From JAYODW01 sp038116745 (lineage in GTDB: Bacteria; Pseudomonadota; Gammaproteobacteria; Ga0077536): 64,000 nucleotides of DNA. The DNA lies in NCBI GenBank assembly GCA_038116745.1, contig JAYODW010000028.1, positions 1 through 64,000 of the forward strand. Reading direction: 5' to 3'. Shown here piece by piece: positions 36,928 to 46,429 of the stretch (positions are counted from its first letter, which is position 1; every line of letters begins with the position of its first letter). Position numbers and translations under genes: made by a program. Below the pieces are notes generated by a model, which did no database searches, was not told the origin of the DNA, and was given only the letters and a program-made list of their open reading frames with translations.

Positions 36928-37401
36928 TCAGATCGGTATGACCATCAGGGTGTCGATGCGGCCGGTGTCGAAGATCACGTGCTTTTCGGCAAATCGCCAG
37001 CCTTCATTGTCGGTCACGATACGATCCTCGTACACGCCCGTGTTGTACACCTCGGTGACGCCGTTGGTGCGGGTACGGTAGACCACGTAGTTGCTGCGCG
37101 CCGAATACGAGCCGTCCTCGTTCTCGTCCACCAGCAGCGCCGACACGACGTGGCGGTAAGACTGCTGCTCATAAATATTGGCGTGCCGCAGCGACACCAC
37201 GCGATCGATCAGCATGGCACGCGAATCGCAGTACATCGCTGCCACCGGCATGCCGCGGGCATGGTTCTCGCGCGAGATCACCCGATAGACGCACTGCTCG
37301 GTAAACAGATCCGGCCACGCTTCGAGTTCGTCGTCGTCGATCGTATGCACGTAGCGGGACAGCAGGACAGAAATCTGGTGGTAGAGCGCTTGGGAGTCCA
37401 T
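36928..37401 (-). CDS. Rieske oxygenase beta subunit 1
   Basis: 157 residues with the NTF2-like fold of the small subunit: VLLSRYVHTIDDDELEAWPDLFTEQCVYRVISREN at the start and LIDRVVSLRHANIYEQQSYRHVVSALLV in the middle. Partner of the alpha subunit 24 bases downstream. Its promoter region contains two GGCATGCTAGC sites. Confidence 0.87.
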   Translation of the reverse strand: MDSQALYHQISVLLSRYVHTIDDDELEAWPDLFTEQCVYRVISRENHARGMPVAAMYCDSRAMLIDRVVSLRHANIYEQQSYRHVVSALLVDENEDGSYSARSNYVVYRTRTNGVTEVYNTGVYEDRIVTDNEGWRFAEKHVIFDTGRIDTLMVIPI

Positions 37402-37449
37402 CTTCCGGGTCCGTGATGAATCGATATTGCGGGCGGCGTACTGTTACCG

Positions 37450-37486
37450 GGCATGCTAGCCTAAAGACCTGGTGGCATGCTAGCAT
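37450..37486. promoter_or_regulatory. Paired CATGCTAG operators in divergent promoter
   Basis: GGCATGCTAGC occurs at 37450-37460 and again at 37474-37484, 24 bases apart; the second extends to the perfect palindrome ATGCTAGCAT. It lies between oxygenase beta 1 (minus) and the dehydrogenase (plus). The core, read on the minus strand as CTAGCATG, recurs at 53825 and 56745. Confidence 0.6.
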
Positions 37487-37571
37487 TTTCAAAACGCCCG
37501 AATGCACCCGACAGCTGGCGCTGCTCAATGCCGGCCGGCGCTGACGGGCTCGCAACGGGGAGACGTGACGC

Positions 37572-38360
37572 ATGGGGTGGCTCGAAAATCAGGTGGCGAT
37601 CGTGACCGGTGGCGGTTCGGGCATCGGTCTCGCCGTGGTCGATCGCTTCGTTGCCGAGGGCGCGCGGGTGGGCGTGCTGGAACGTGACGCTGCACGACTC
37701 GAAGCGCTGCGACAACGCTTCGCGCCATCCGATGTCGTCGCCATCGGCGGCGACGTGACCTCGCTCGAAGACAATGAGACGCTGGTACGAACGGTACTCG
37801 ACGCGTTCGGGCACCTCGATACCTTTGTCGGCAACGCCGGCATCTGGGATTACATGACGCCTCTCGAGGGCCAGCCGCGGGAGCGGCTCGGTGCCATTTT
37901 CGACGAGTTGTTCGCGGTCAACGTCAAGGGCTACGTCCTCGGCGCCAGGGCCGCCGCTGCCGCGTTGCGCGACACGCGCGGCAGCCTCATTTTCACGGCT
38001 TCGAGTTCGAGCTTTTACACCGGCGGCGGCGGCCCGCTGTATATCGCGTCCAAGCACGCCGTGCTGGGGCTGGTGCGCGGACTCGCCGCGGAGCTGGCGC
38101 CGGACGTTCGCGTCAACGGGGTGGCACCCGGAGGCACGCTGACCAACCTCGCCGGCAGCGCCGCGGCGGATATGGCCGAATCGCGCATGGCGGAGGTTCC
38201 CGACGTCGAGCAACTAATCAGCGACATGACACCGCTGGGCTTTGCCTCCACGCCCGATCAGCATGCCGGTATTTACGTGCTGCTGGCCTCGCGCGAGAAC
38301 GCCGCCTACGTCACCGGTACGGTGATCAGCAGTGACGGCGGCATCGGTTACCGCAAGTAG
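37572..38360 (+). CDS. cis-Dihydrodiol dehydrogenase (SDR, BphB-like)
   Basis: 262 residues. Short-chain dehydrogenase with the NAD-binding TGGGSGIG (12-19), NAG motif (88-90), catalytic Ser near 144 and Tyr157-x3-Lys161 (YIASKHA). FVGNAGIWDYMTPL, TASSSSFYTGGGGPLYIASKHA and GTVISSDGGIGYR strongly resemble BphB/HcaB-type enzymes that re-aromatise cis-dihydrodiols to catechols. Followed after 18 bases by oxygenase alpha 2, so the diol made by the oxygenase is the likely substrate. Confidence 0.9.
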   Translation: MGWLENQVAIVTGGGSGIGLAVVDRFVAEGARVGVLERDAARLEALRQRFAPSDVVAIGGDVTSLEDNETLVRTVLDAFGHLDTFVGNAGIWDYMTPLEGQPRERLGAIFDELFAVNVKGYVLGARAAAAALRDTRGSLIFTASSSSFYTGGGGPLYIASKHAVLGLVRGLAAELAPDVRVNGVAPGGTLTNLAGSAAADMAESRMAEVPDVEQLISDMTPLGFASTPDQHAGIYVLLASRENAAYVTGTVISSDGGIGYRK

Positions 38361-38378
38361 GCGCCCGGAGTTCGGACC

Positions 38379-39683
38379 TTGAGCCATACCAAACTGACTG
38401 CGCTGCGCCGGCAGATTGATGCCGACACGCTGCCACTCGGCGTGTTCAACGATCCGGACCTGTTCGCGCTCGAACAGGAGCGGATTTTCGCGCGCTCGTG
38501 GTGCTTTCTGGGCCACGCCTCGGAAATCCCCGAGCCCGGCGATTTCGTGGTGCGCTATATCGCACAGGACGGCTTCATTGTCGTACGCGACGACGACAAC
38601 ACCATCCGCGTACTGCTCAACGCCTGCCGCCACCGCGGCCGCCAGTTGTGCCGTGCCGAGCGTGGCCGGACGAGCACCTTCGTGTGCCCGTATCACGGCT
38701 GGGTCTACCGTCGTGACGGCGCCCTGCACGCCGCCCCGCACGCCGACGACCTCTTTGGCGCCGGCCGCTTCGACGTCAGCACGCGTGGACTCGTCAGCGC
38801 GCCGCAGGTCGCCGTGTGGCGCGACTGGATCTTCGCCTGTCTCGACCCGGCCGCGCCGGCGCTGCAGGACTATCTCGGTGACGCCGTGTGGTACCTCGAT
38901 TTCTACACCAACAAGACCCCGGGCGGTCTCGCCGTGCATGGCAGCCCGCAACGCTGGGTGATCGAGGCCGACTGGAAACTGGGAGCGGATAATTTCATCG
39001 GTGACGGATACCATACGGCCGTGACCCACGGCAGCACCGTGCGAGCCGGGATACTGCCAGCGCAGACCGGCGATTTCCTGCTCGACGGTGTGCAGGTGGT
39101 GATGGATCATTTCGGCGTTGGCATGGCGCGCCAGGATCCACTGTTCAATTCACTGGCCTATCCCCCGCCGATGATCGAATCGCTGCGGGCGGCATTGTCG
39201 GACGATCAGCAGGCCATGCTCGATCGTGGCGTTTCGCTGCCGACCCACGCGACCCTGTTCCCGAACCTGAGTTTTCTCAACGCGCCCGGGGCCCACGCAC
39301 CCGACCAGCCACCCGCGCCCTATCTCACGCTGCGCACCTGGCGCCCGCTCGGCCCCGGCCGCACCGAGGTCTGGTCGTGGCTGCTGATTGAACGGGATGC
39401 GCCGGACGCTTTCCGCGCGGCATCGCACCGCGCTTATACGCTGAGCTTTGGCCCTTCCGGCACCCTCGAGCAGGACGATGCGGAGAACTGGTCGACCATC
39501 TCAAGTGCCGCGCGCGGCACCTTCGGCAGGCAGCTCGCACTCGACTATGCGATGGGACAGAATCATCTCGAACCGATCGCGGACTGGCCGGGACCGGGCG
39601 CTGCCTATCCGCTGGACTACACCGAGTTTGCACAACGCGCGTTCTGGCGGCGCTGGATCGACATGCTGGAGCAGGCCGTATGA
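38379..39683 (+). CDS. Rieske oxygenase alpha subunit 2
   Basis: 434 residues, TTG start 9 bases after CCGGAG. Rieske ligands Cys83, His85, Cys103, His106 (CRHRG...CPYHGW). Catalytic iron site Asp209, His212, His217 (NFIGDGYHTAVTH). It belongs to the same branch as PAH-type dioxygenases such as NidA/PhdA (inference from the DNF-GD-YH pattern). Overlaps its beta subunit by 4 bases. Confidence 0.9.
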   Translation: MSHTKLTALRRQIDADTLPLGVFNDPDLFALEQERIFARSWCFLGHASEIPEPGDFVVRYIAQDGFIVVRDDDNTIRVLLNACRHRGRQLCRAERGRTSTFVCPYHGWVYRRDGALHAAPHADDLFGAGRFDVSTRGLVSAPQVAVWRDWIFACLDPAAPALQDYLGDAVWYLDFYTNKTPGGLAVHGSPQRWVIEADWKLGADNFIGDGYHTAVTHGSTVRAGILPAQTGDFLLDGVQVVMDHFGVGMARQDPLFNSLAYPPPMIESLRAALSDDQQAMLDRGVSLPTHATLFPNLSFLNAPGAHAPDQPPAPYLTLRTWRPLGPGRTEVWSWLLIERDAPDAFRAASHRAYTLSFGPSGTLEQDDAENWSTISSAARGTFGRQLALDYAMGQNHLEPIADWPGPGAAYPLDYTEFAQRAFWRRWIDMLEQAV

Positions 39684-40201
39684 CCGGCGACCCCGCAGCG
39701 GGTGGTGCGGATCTCGCGACGCTGCACGAGATCGCCGCGTTCCTCTATCACGAGGCCGAGCTGCTCGACAACGGCCACCTGGAACAATGGCTCGGTCTGC
39801 TGACCGCTGACATCCGCTACCGCATGCCGGTCCGCGTGACCGGCGGGCGCGGCATCGCGGAATTCGATCCGGCCTCAGCGCATTTTGACGAAACGCGTGA
39901 CACGCTCGAAATGCGTGTTCGCCGCATGGCCAGCGGCATGGCCTGGGCCGAGGAACCACCGTCGCGCACGCGCCATTTCGTTTCCAACATCCGGGTTAAG
40001 ACCGCCGATGAAGGAGCCGCCACCGTGCACAGCAACCTGTTCCTGTTTCGCAACCGCGGCGACAGCGCCGCGCACGATCTCATCTCGGCTGAACGTCATG
40101 ATCGGCTACGGCGAGAGTATGACGACTGGCGTCTCGCCGAGCGGCTGATACTCGTCGACCAGGCGACACTGGGAACGCTTAACCTGGCCGTTTTTCTGTA
40201 A
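39680..40201 (+). CDS. Rieske oxygenase beta subunit 2
   Basis: 173 residues. ATGA overlap with alpha 2. NTF2-like fold with the small-subunit hallmarks FLYHEAELLDNGHLEQWLGLLTADIRYRMPVR, the AEEPPSRTRHFVSNIRV stretch and a C-terminal LDQ-like 'VDQATLGTLNLAVFL'. It ends the only plus-strand oxygenase operon and converges on the hydrolase at 40269. Confidence 0.9.
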   Translation: MTGDPAAGGADLATLHEIAAFLYHEAELLDNGHLEQWLGLLTADIRYRMPVRVTGGRGIAEFDPASAHFDETRDTLEMRVRRMASGMAWAEEPPSRTRHFVSNIRVKTADEGAATVHSNLFLFRNRGDSAAHDLISAERHDRLRREYDDWRLAERLILVDQATLGTLNLAVFL

Positions 40202-40268
40202 TTCGAACCGTGAATTTCGGCATTGCGCCGTACACCGCTGCAGGGCATTCGGCGCGCGTCATCCTCTA

Positions 40269-41096
40269 TCAACCCAACAGAAACGCGCGCGTCTCGCGCG
40301 TGAAGTCCGCGGTCGCCTCCAGCATCGCCCAGTGACCGCAATGGGGAATGATGTAGCCCCAGGAATGATCGATCAGCTCAAGGAAGCGGTGGGCGTTTGC
40401 GAGCGGCACGACCAGGTCCTGCTTGCCGTTCACCACCAGCGTCGGCGCCTGCACGCGGCGGATGTAATCGTCAGGGTAGAACAACCCGCCCTGCTCCTTG
40501 ATCCAATGCATGATGGCGCCATAGGCGGCGCGCGTTGATTCGTCGCAGGAGCGCTCGTGCCGGTAGTGCACCAGCTCCTCGTCGATAGCGAAACCGTCGC
40601 CGGTGAGGGCCCCGATGAGCGCGCGCATGCCCTCGGGCGTGAAGTCGTAGTTCACGATCGGCATCAGTGCCGGTGACAACTCCGCGTTAAGGCCGGCACT
40701 GCCCATCAGCACCAGTCGCGAAACCAGTTCCGGCCGTTCCACGGCCAATCCCAGAGAAGTCGCGCCGCCCATGGAATTACCCACCAGGTTCACCGGACCT
40801 CGCCCCAGTGCCTCGACGAACGCGGCGAGGTGGCGATTGCGCGCGCCCTGCGAGTAGTCGAACGCTGCCGGATCGGGTTTGTCGCTGTCGCCAAATCCGG
40901 GCATGTCATAGGCGATGACATGAAACGCGTCACTCAGCAGCGGAATCACATTGCGCCAGTTGCCGCGCGCATCCGCGCCCGCGCCGCCGCCGTGGATCAG
41001 CACCGCCGTCGGCAGGTCAGGGCTGCCGGCACACAGGTAGTGGGTGCGCACGCCACCCGCGTCAATATAAGCGTCTTCAAAAGACTGCTCAGTCAT
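40269..41096 (-). CDS. Alpha/beta hydrolase of the meta-cleavage-product hydrolase type
   Basis: 275 residues. The nucleophile elbow is VGNSMGGAT (Ser), the oxyanion region is LIHGGGAGADARGNW, the acid is in VVNGKQDLVVP, and the His is in PHCGHWAMLE. The GGGAGADA loop and CGHW motif match BphD/HsaD-type C-C hydrolases, which split ring-fission products of catechols. A GAGGAGAG site precedes the start. The last gene of the long minus-strand operon. Confidence 0.88.
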   Translation of the reverse strand: MTEQSFEDAYIDAGGVRTHYLCAGSPDLPTAVLIHGGGAGADARGNWRNVIPLLSDAFHVIAYDMPGFGDSDKPDPAAFDYSQGARNRHLAAFVEALGRGPVNLVGNSMGGATSLGLAVERPELVSRLVLMGSAGLNAELSPALMPIVNYDFTPEGMRALIGALTGDGFAIDEELVHYRHERSCDESTRAAYGAIMHWIKEQGGLFYPDDYIRRVQAPTLVVNGKQDLVVPLANAHRFLELIDHSWGYIIPHCGHWAMLEATADFTRETRAFLLG

Positions 41097-41111
41097 GGTT
41101 CTCTCCTCAAA

Positions 41112-41285
41112 TCAGTCAAGCGCCGCGCGCGGCGGGTCAATGTGTTCGGGCCGCTGGAATCCGCGCGCATGCTTGGCGACAAAATTCCGCCACGCGACGA
41201 TGTTGCCGTCCGGTTCGTACAGTTGCTCTTCGAGCCAGCCGCGATCGTCTGCGTAGAAGGGCTGCGTCGCCTCGCGGGCCCACAC
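41112..41285 (-). CDS. Small ORF of unknown function
   Basis: 57 residues from GTG 41285 (upstream in-frame sequence ...ALNGFNDDD has no ATG). It reads WAREATQPFYADDRGWLEEQ then LYEPDGNIVAWRNFVAKHARG and ends PPRAALD. The composition is that of real protein, and the stop is 15 bases before the hydrolase start. It fills the otherwise empty 209-base gap in the operon. I do not recognise a family. It could be a genuine small protein or the remnant of a longer one. Confidence 0.4.
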   Translation of the reverse strand: MWAREATQPFYADDRGWLEEQLYEPDGNIVAWRNFVAKHARGFQRPEHIDPPRAALD

Positions 41286-41305
41286 GTCGTCGTCATTGAA
41301 TCCGT

Positions 41306-42307
41306 TCAGTGCTGCCGGGACCCATCACCCGCGACGCCTTCGCAAAACAGATCCGTAGCGCGGGGGCGCGTGCGAATCACCCCCTGACGAGAACAGAAGT
41401 CGATCATGCATTCTATTGCCTCGCGGTTGGTTTCAATGCCATGGCAGTCCGGAAACAGCCCGCGCTGATCAAGCCATGCATACGGCATGCCCATGTGGTC
41501 CGAATCGTCGGTGGCCTCGTGGTAGCGAAGACGCGCGGCGACCATCGCCCGATAGAGCGCGGACGGCAATGTCGGATGACGCTCCACCGTCTCGGTTCGA
41601 AGCGTCACTACCGTGTTGATGGGGAACACACCACCAGCGTCCAGCCACGACTCACAGGCGGCCAGCCGGTCCTCGAACAAGGGTTGGCAGACATCGTCCG
41701 GGGGTGGCCCGCCGGCCGGCGCGAAACACGCATCGATATCGCCCCGCGCAAGCGCGGCGACCGGACCCGGTGTCGTACCACGGCCATCCAGTCCGTCGAT
41801 GCCGGCCATGCGTTCAACCTGGTAACCGCCGCGCGGATAATCCAGACCGGCAAAAAAGCGGTTATCGCTATCCTCGACCCAGATGATGTCGCGTGGATCA
41901 ACGTCATACTGCCGCTCCAGAATCCCGCGCAGCCACACGGCCGGGTTGTAGCCGAAGCCCATTACGCCGACCCGGCGGCCTGCCAGGTCGCGCGGGTGAT
42001 CAATCCCGGCCCCGCGACGCACGACCGCGCCCAGTTGCGGAAAGAACCGACTCGGAAAGACCGGCACGGCGGTGAGAGGACGGCCCTGGTCGCGCGCAAT
42101 CAGGTAATGGGAAAACGCCTGTTCGCCGATATCCCACGGCAACCGGGTAATCATTTCCCGAAACGAGATCCAGGGGTGCTTGCCGCTGTCAACGAAGTCG
42201 AGCGTGAAACCATCGACGGTAATAGCCCCATCGATAAGATAGCGCGTGTCGTAACGATTCCCGAGCGCGGCGGTAAGCCGCGGTGCGGCCGCGTTCACGG
42301 TGCTCAC
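41306..42307 (-). CDS. 4,5-dihydroxyphthalate decarboxylase-like / periplasmic-binding-protein-fold protein
   Basis: 333 residues, no signal peptide. Family pattern: 'LGNRYDTRYLIDGAI...GFTLDF', SHYLIARDQGRPLTAVPVFPSRFFPQ, DLAGRRVGVMGFGYNPAVWLRGILER, PLFEDRLAACESW. This is the NMT1/PBP-like fold used by Pht5 decarboxylases and by substrate-binding proteins. The lack of an export signal favours an enzyme acting on a dihydroxy-aromatic acid. Starts 7 bases after beta 3. Confidence 0.72.
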   Translation of the reverse strand: MSTVNAAAPRLTAALGNRYDTRYLIDGAITVDGFTLDFVDSGKHPWISFREMITRLPWDIGEQAFSHYLIARDQGRPLTAVPVFPSRFFPQLGAVVRRGAGIDHPRDLAGRRVGVMGFGYNPAVWLRGILERQYDVDPRDIIWVEDSDNRFFAGLDYPRGGYQVERMAGIDGLDGRGTTPGPVAALARGDIDACFAPAGGPPPDDVCQPLFEDRLAACESWLDAGGVFPINTVVTLRTETVERHPTLPSALYRAMVAARLRYHEATDDSDHMGMPYAWLDQRGLFPDCHGIETNREAIECMIDFCSRQGVIRTRPRATDLFCEGVAGDGSRQH

Positions 42308-42313
42308 TCCGTG

Positions 42314-42805
42314 CTAAAGAAACACGGACAACGCGCGCGGCAAAAGGCGCTGGTCCAGCACCACGTGGCGATGAACGATGCGGTAGCTGTCGCCGTGGGC
42401 GACGAGGCGGTCGAACCGCACAGCGGATATCAGCGCTTCGGAGCGCTCCAGGCGTGACTGGTACAACAGCAGATTGCTGCGCACCGCGAGTGTCTCGTCG
42501 TCATTGAGGTCAACAAGGATGTTGCCGAGGTGGCGGCGCGTGCGCGAACGCGGTTGTTCGGCGTGCGCCAGACCGGTGCCGAGGCGCGCTACACGCAGCG
42601 CAAGCTGCTCGTAGCCGTCACTGATGATCTTGAGCGCGGTCGCACCCTTCTCGGGAGCAACATCGTTGAGTGGCGCCTCGTAATACACCTCGGCATCGAA
42701 CAGCTTAAGCCATGCTTCGAAATCACCATCGTCCAGCAGCGCCGCTTCGCGGTAGAGAAAACGTTCGACCGCAAGCTGCACCTCGACCGACACCGGCGCG
42801 CTCAT
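42314..42805 (-). CDS. Rieske oxygenase beta subunit 3
   Basis: 163 residues. ATG 42805 overlaps the alpha 3 stop (TCATGA). Hallmarks: VERFLYREAALLDDGDFEAWLKLFDAEVYYEAP, AEQPRSRTRRHLGNI and a terminal LDQRLLPRALSVFL. Small subunit of an alpha3-beta3 oxygenase. Confidence 0.9.
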   Translation of the reverse strand: MSAPVSVEVQLAVERFLYREAALLDDGDFEAWLKLFDAEVYYEAPLNDVAPEKGATALKIISDGYEQLALRVARLGTGLAHAEQPRSRTRRHLGNILVDLNDDETLAVRSNLLLYQSRLERSEALISAVRFDRLVAHGDSYRIVHRHVVLDQRLLPRALSVFL

Positions 42806-44106
42806 GACTCGCCACCGGTCATCAGTCGACGCCACTCGCGATAGAAACCGCGCTGACAATGCTCGGAGAAATGCGGGCCGACTTCCCCCGGCAAGACCTG
42901 CGCAGCGTCATCCTCGAAGGGTTTACCCAGCCCCATGGTGTAATCGAAATCCTGACGCTGGGCGACGGCACCACGCGTTGCCGCGCTGGCCTGCTCGAAG
43001 TTCTCCGAGTCGTCCTGCCCGAACGCGCCTGCGGCCGACTGTACCTGCGTGAACAGGCCCATTGCTGTCTCGCGAACCGATGCCGGCGCATCGCGGTCGA
43101 CCAGGCACCATTGCCACACTTCCATTTCGCGCGGTCCGCGCGGGTGCCACAGGTAGATCCCGACCGGCCACAGCGCGCTGAAGTCGTTGAGCGAGAAGTT
43201 GGGGAAGATATTGCCGTGACCGAACGCGGCGATGCGGTTGCGCGGCTCGCCGAGTCGCTCGGCTGCCCGCGCATACACCGCTTCCACGTACTCTGCCGCT
43301 TCCGGTCCGAAGCGCTGCGCGAACTCGCGATCCGCAACCAGCGGTTCTCCGGCGAGGTGGATATCGCCAATGCCGTGACCGTAAGGAAAAGCCACCGTGT
43401 AGGCTCGCGCTTCCGCGTATTGCGGCGACACTACGCCGAGCTTCAGGTACGAACCGTGGGTCCACGGCACGTGATAGTCATCGCCCGCGAAATTGTCAGC
43501 CGGCAGCTTCCAGTTGCCGTCGCACCGGTAGCGTTGCACGCCGGACAGGGCCTCGAGCCCGCCCAGGGAACGCTCGATGAACACATCCAGGTGGAAGCGC
43601 AGGTCGCCAAGCCACGTATCGAGGGCCTCGACCTTGTCGTCCCAGCAGCCGAACACGAAGCCACCGTAGGATTCGAGTCGCGGAACCCGCGTCAGGCTGC
43701 GGCCGTCGCGATCGACCGGTCGGCCATAGGCCTGTTCCTCGTAGGGAACCGAAACCAGGCGGCCGCACTCGTCGTAGGTCCAGCCATGGTAGATGCAGGT
43801 AAAGGCCCGCGCATTTCCGGCCGGCTCCCGGCATACCTTCATGCCGCGGTGCTGGCACGAGTTCAGAAACGCGCGGATGACGCCATCGCGAGCGCGGCAG
43901 ACGATGACCGGGTCTTCGCCCATGTAGGTCGCGAAGTAGTCGCCGGGCGCGGCAAGCTGGGACTCGTGACACAGGAACAGCCAGGTGCGCGCGAAAATCC
44001 GTTCGAGTTCCTTGCGGTAGATGGTCTCGTCGGCAAAGATGCGGCGGCTGACGCTGCCGGACTCCGCGTTGACCAGGGCGCTGAGATCCGTTTCCATGCC
44101 GGCCAC
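42802..44106 (-). CDS. Rieske oxygenase alpha subunit 3
   Basis: 434 residues (431 if ATG 44097 is used). Rieske ligands Cys84, His86, Cys104, His107 (CQHRG...CIYHGW). Catalytic site Asp209/210, His212, His217 (NFAGDDYHVPWTH). Same branch as alpha 2 and alpha 4. The start directly follows the stop of the frameshifted acyl-CoA-dehydrogenase-like gene (one base between them), so the two were co-translated when that gene was intact. Confidence 0.9.
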   Translation of the reverse strand: MAGMETDLSALVNAESGSVSRRIFADETIYRKELERIFARTWLFLCHESQLAAPGDYFATYMGEDPVIVCRARDGVIRAFLNSCQHRGMKVCREPAGNARAFTCIYHGWTYDECGRLVSVPYEEQAYGRPVDRDGRSLTRVPRLESYGGFVFGCWDDKVEALDTWLGDLRFHLDVFIERSLGGLEALSGVQRYRCDGNWKLPADNFAGDDYHVPWTHGSYLKLGVVSPQYAEARAYTVAFPYGHGIGDIHLAGEPLVADREFAQRFGPEAAEYVEAVYARAAERLGEPRNRIAAFGHGNIFPNFSLNDFSALWPVGIYLWHPRGPREMEVWQWCLVDRDAPASVRETAMGLFTQVQSAAGAFGQDDSENFEQASAATRGAVAQRQDFDYTMGLGKPFEDDAAQVLPGEVGPHFSEHCQRGFYREWRRLMTGGES

Positions 44107-44107
44107 C

Positions 44108-45341
44108 TCAACTGTAGAAGGTCGGCAGCGGCGCGCGGTCGTTGAGCAGATAGTCGCCGATTTCCTGGCGCTTCCATTCCACCGGATCGTGCAGTGTCAG
44201 GGTACGCGCCGAACGGTAGAAGCGATCGATGTTGTTGACGCGATAGGCGGCGCGCGCACCGCACACCTGGAACACGGTGCTGGTCACGTCGAGGGCGATT
44301 TCGGTCGTCATGACCTTCGCTTCGGCAATGCGCACGGCGCCCTCGTCGCGCGAGATGATGCCGCGCTCGATATGCACCACCGCCTCGTCGGCGCGCTGGC
44401 TCATCAGGTCACCGGCGCTCACTTTGGCCTGCAGGTCGCCGACGGTGCGCTGAATGAACGGATCGAAGCTCGCCCGCTCGACGCCAGCGCTCGGCCACGG
44501 GCGCGTCTTGTTACGCGCGTAATCGATGCCGGCCTCGAGCGCGCCGTGCGCCATGCCCATGTGCAGCGCGCAAAACGCCGACTGGTAGTACGGCCCCCAC
44601 AACGCGGGCTGAATACGCATGATCATGCCCGGTTCGCCGAAGACGTCAGCGTCGGGGACGAAAACATTATCGAAGGTGACGCTGCCGCTGGCCGTTTGCC
44701 GCTGCCCCATCGCGTCCCAGTCACCATTCAGCGTCACGCCCTCGGCGGCGGTCGGCACCATACAGATGATGACCCCCTCCATCAGCGACGGCGCGGTATC
44801 GAGCGCGGAGAACACCATCATCCAGTCGGAGCCCTCGTGACCAGTGCAAAAGTGCTTCGTGCCGTTCAGCCGGTAACCGCCGTCGACGCGCTGCATCTTG
44901 CAGTTCCATTCGAGCACCGTCTGGCCGTGTTCGCTGGCCGCGACGCCGAAACGCGCATTGTCGGACACCACTGCTCCGAGAAAGCGCTCCTTCTGCTCCG
45001 GCCCGGCAAGATGCAGGATGGTCCGCAGATTGACGCTGTGGACGAAGAATACCTGCGCGGTGGAACTGTTTCAGCGCCCCGAGTGCGCGGAAGACATCGT
45101 TGGCCTGCGCCGAGTTCTGGCCGAGCCCCCCGAGTTCTGAGGGCACTTCCAGGGCCAGCAGACCGGCTTTCGCGAGCGCGGCCATGTCCTCGTGCGGGAA
45201 CGTCCCGCTCGCGTCACCGGCACTCGCGCGGCTACGAATGCCCTGCGCGACACCGTCGATGCGGGTGGCAACGTCGTCCGACATGCGCAAGGGAACAGCG
45301 GTTTCCTGGGTCATTTCAGTTTCCTGGGTCATTTCGGTCAC
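44108..45341 (-). pseudogene. Acyl-CoA-dehydrogenase-type flavoprotein with a frameshift
   Basis: 1,234 bases, one more than a multiple of three. The first ~90 codons (GTG 45341 or ATG 45332/45317) read ...SGTFPHEDMAALAKAGLLALEVPSE to ...FRALGAL. The homologous protein continues in the next frame as NSSTAQVFFVHSVNLRTILHLAG, through a full HsaA/DszC-like body (MVSDNARFGVAAS, NGTKHFCTG, CGARAAYRVNN). One extra A in the AAA at 45069-45071 restores a single ~410-residue protein. Relatives are FMNH2/FADH2-dependent monooxygenases or acyl-CoA dehydrogenases. The C-terminal part could also start at ATG 44971. Homopolymer position: sequencing error is possible. Confidence 0.85.
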
Positions 45342-45386
45342 AGGCAGCGGCGAACCCGCATCGTGGGTAGCAATCGGGCGGCGCGC

Positions 45387-46388
45387 TCAGGCCGCTTGGG
45401 CCTGCTGCAGTTCCCGACACAGCGCGGCCCACATCTCACCCGATTCGCGTGCGCCCGCCAGGTAGGCCTCCGGCACGATGTGGTAAGGCGGGCGAATGGG
45501 ACCAGTGCGCATCCAGCCGGCGGCATCCATGCGTGCCTTCTCCAGGCCGATGTTGTACATCGAGAACTCCTGGAACGAGCCGTTCGGGAAGAGCGGTCGC
45601 GCGGTCGGCCCGAGCTTGTCGTTGAAGGCCTTCGCGGCGCTCCAGTCTCCGCTTTGCTTGGCCGCGGCAATCACGTCGCGCAGATGCATCGCGACCTCCG
45701 GCCCGCACACGGCGCCACTGGTCCAGAACGCATCGCAGAAATCAGGCTCCATGCGCGCGGCGGCGTAGTAATCGAAATCGAGCGGCAGCAGCTTGATGCG
45801 CTGCTGGCTCACGCGCAGATCCGCGAGCAGCGCGCCAACGCCGATGTACTTGGCGGTAATGACCTGCGGGATGTGCGCGACCTGGGCCCAGAACGGACGT
45901 GGAAAGTCGAACTTGAACGCTTCCGGGTTGGCGTACACGCAGATATTCATCTCCGGCACCGCTTCCGCCACGTCACGGTAGAACTGCACCGCGATGTCGA
46001 CACTCGGCGCGCACCACATGGGAATACCAAGCATGGTGCCGTCGACGCCGATATCGCGCGCGTAGCGTGTCTGCTCAATAGTGTCGCGGGTATTGAGCGC
46101 GGTCGTGCCGCAGAAGAGCGGCACGCGGCCGCCAACCGTATCGACCAGCGTCTGCATGTACGCCTGCTTTTCGGCAAGCGTCAGCGTCGCGCACTCGCCG
46201 AGTGTGCCGAGTGTCAGGATGCCGTCGATACCGGCCTCGATGAGGCCGTTGGCGGCGCGCGCGGTCTCGTCGAGATCCACCGTGTTGGCGGCGCGCCAGT
46301 CCTCGGCGCCGGGTTTCGCCGGGGTCGGCATGATCGCCCACGCGCCGCGCACGTCGGCGGCGGTCATCAGGTCACGTTTAGCCATCAT
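45387..46388 (-). CDS. DapA-superfamily hydratase-aldolase 1
   Basis: 333 residues. ATG 46388 (ATGATG) follows AGGAGATCC. TIM barrel with Schiff-base Lys180 (VITAKYIGVG) and Tyr152 (ICVYANPEA). The GTLGEC loop replaces the GTTGE of lysine biosynthesis. The length and the ANTVDLDETARAANGLIEAGIDGILTLGTLGE block match trans-o-hydroxybenzylidenepyruvate hydratase-aldolases (NahE/PhdJ/PhdG type), which cleave side chains after extradiol ring opening. Placed just after ligAB-like genes, as expected for that step. Confidence 0.85.
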   Translation of the reverse strand: MMAKRDLMTAADVRGAWAIMPTPAKPGAEDWRAANTVDLDETARAANGLIEAGIDGILTLGTLGECATLTLAEKQAYMQTLVDTVGGRVPLFCGTTALNTRDTIEQTRYARDIGVDGTMLGIPMWCAPSVDIAVQFYRDVAEAVPEMNICVYANPEAFKFDFPRPFWAQVAHIPQVITAKYIGVGALLADLRVSQQRIKLLPLDFDYYAAARMEPDFCDAFWTSGAVCGPEVAMHLRDVIAAAKQSGDWSAAKAFNDKLGPTARPLFPNGSFQEFSMYNIGLEKARMDAAGWMRTGPIRPPYHIVPEAYLAGARESGEMWAALCRELQQAQAA

Positions 46389-46429
46389 TGGATCTCCTGT
46401 CGTTGGCTGCGTTCCAGATTCCTTTGGCC

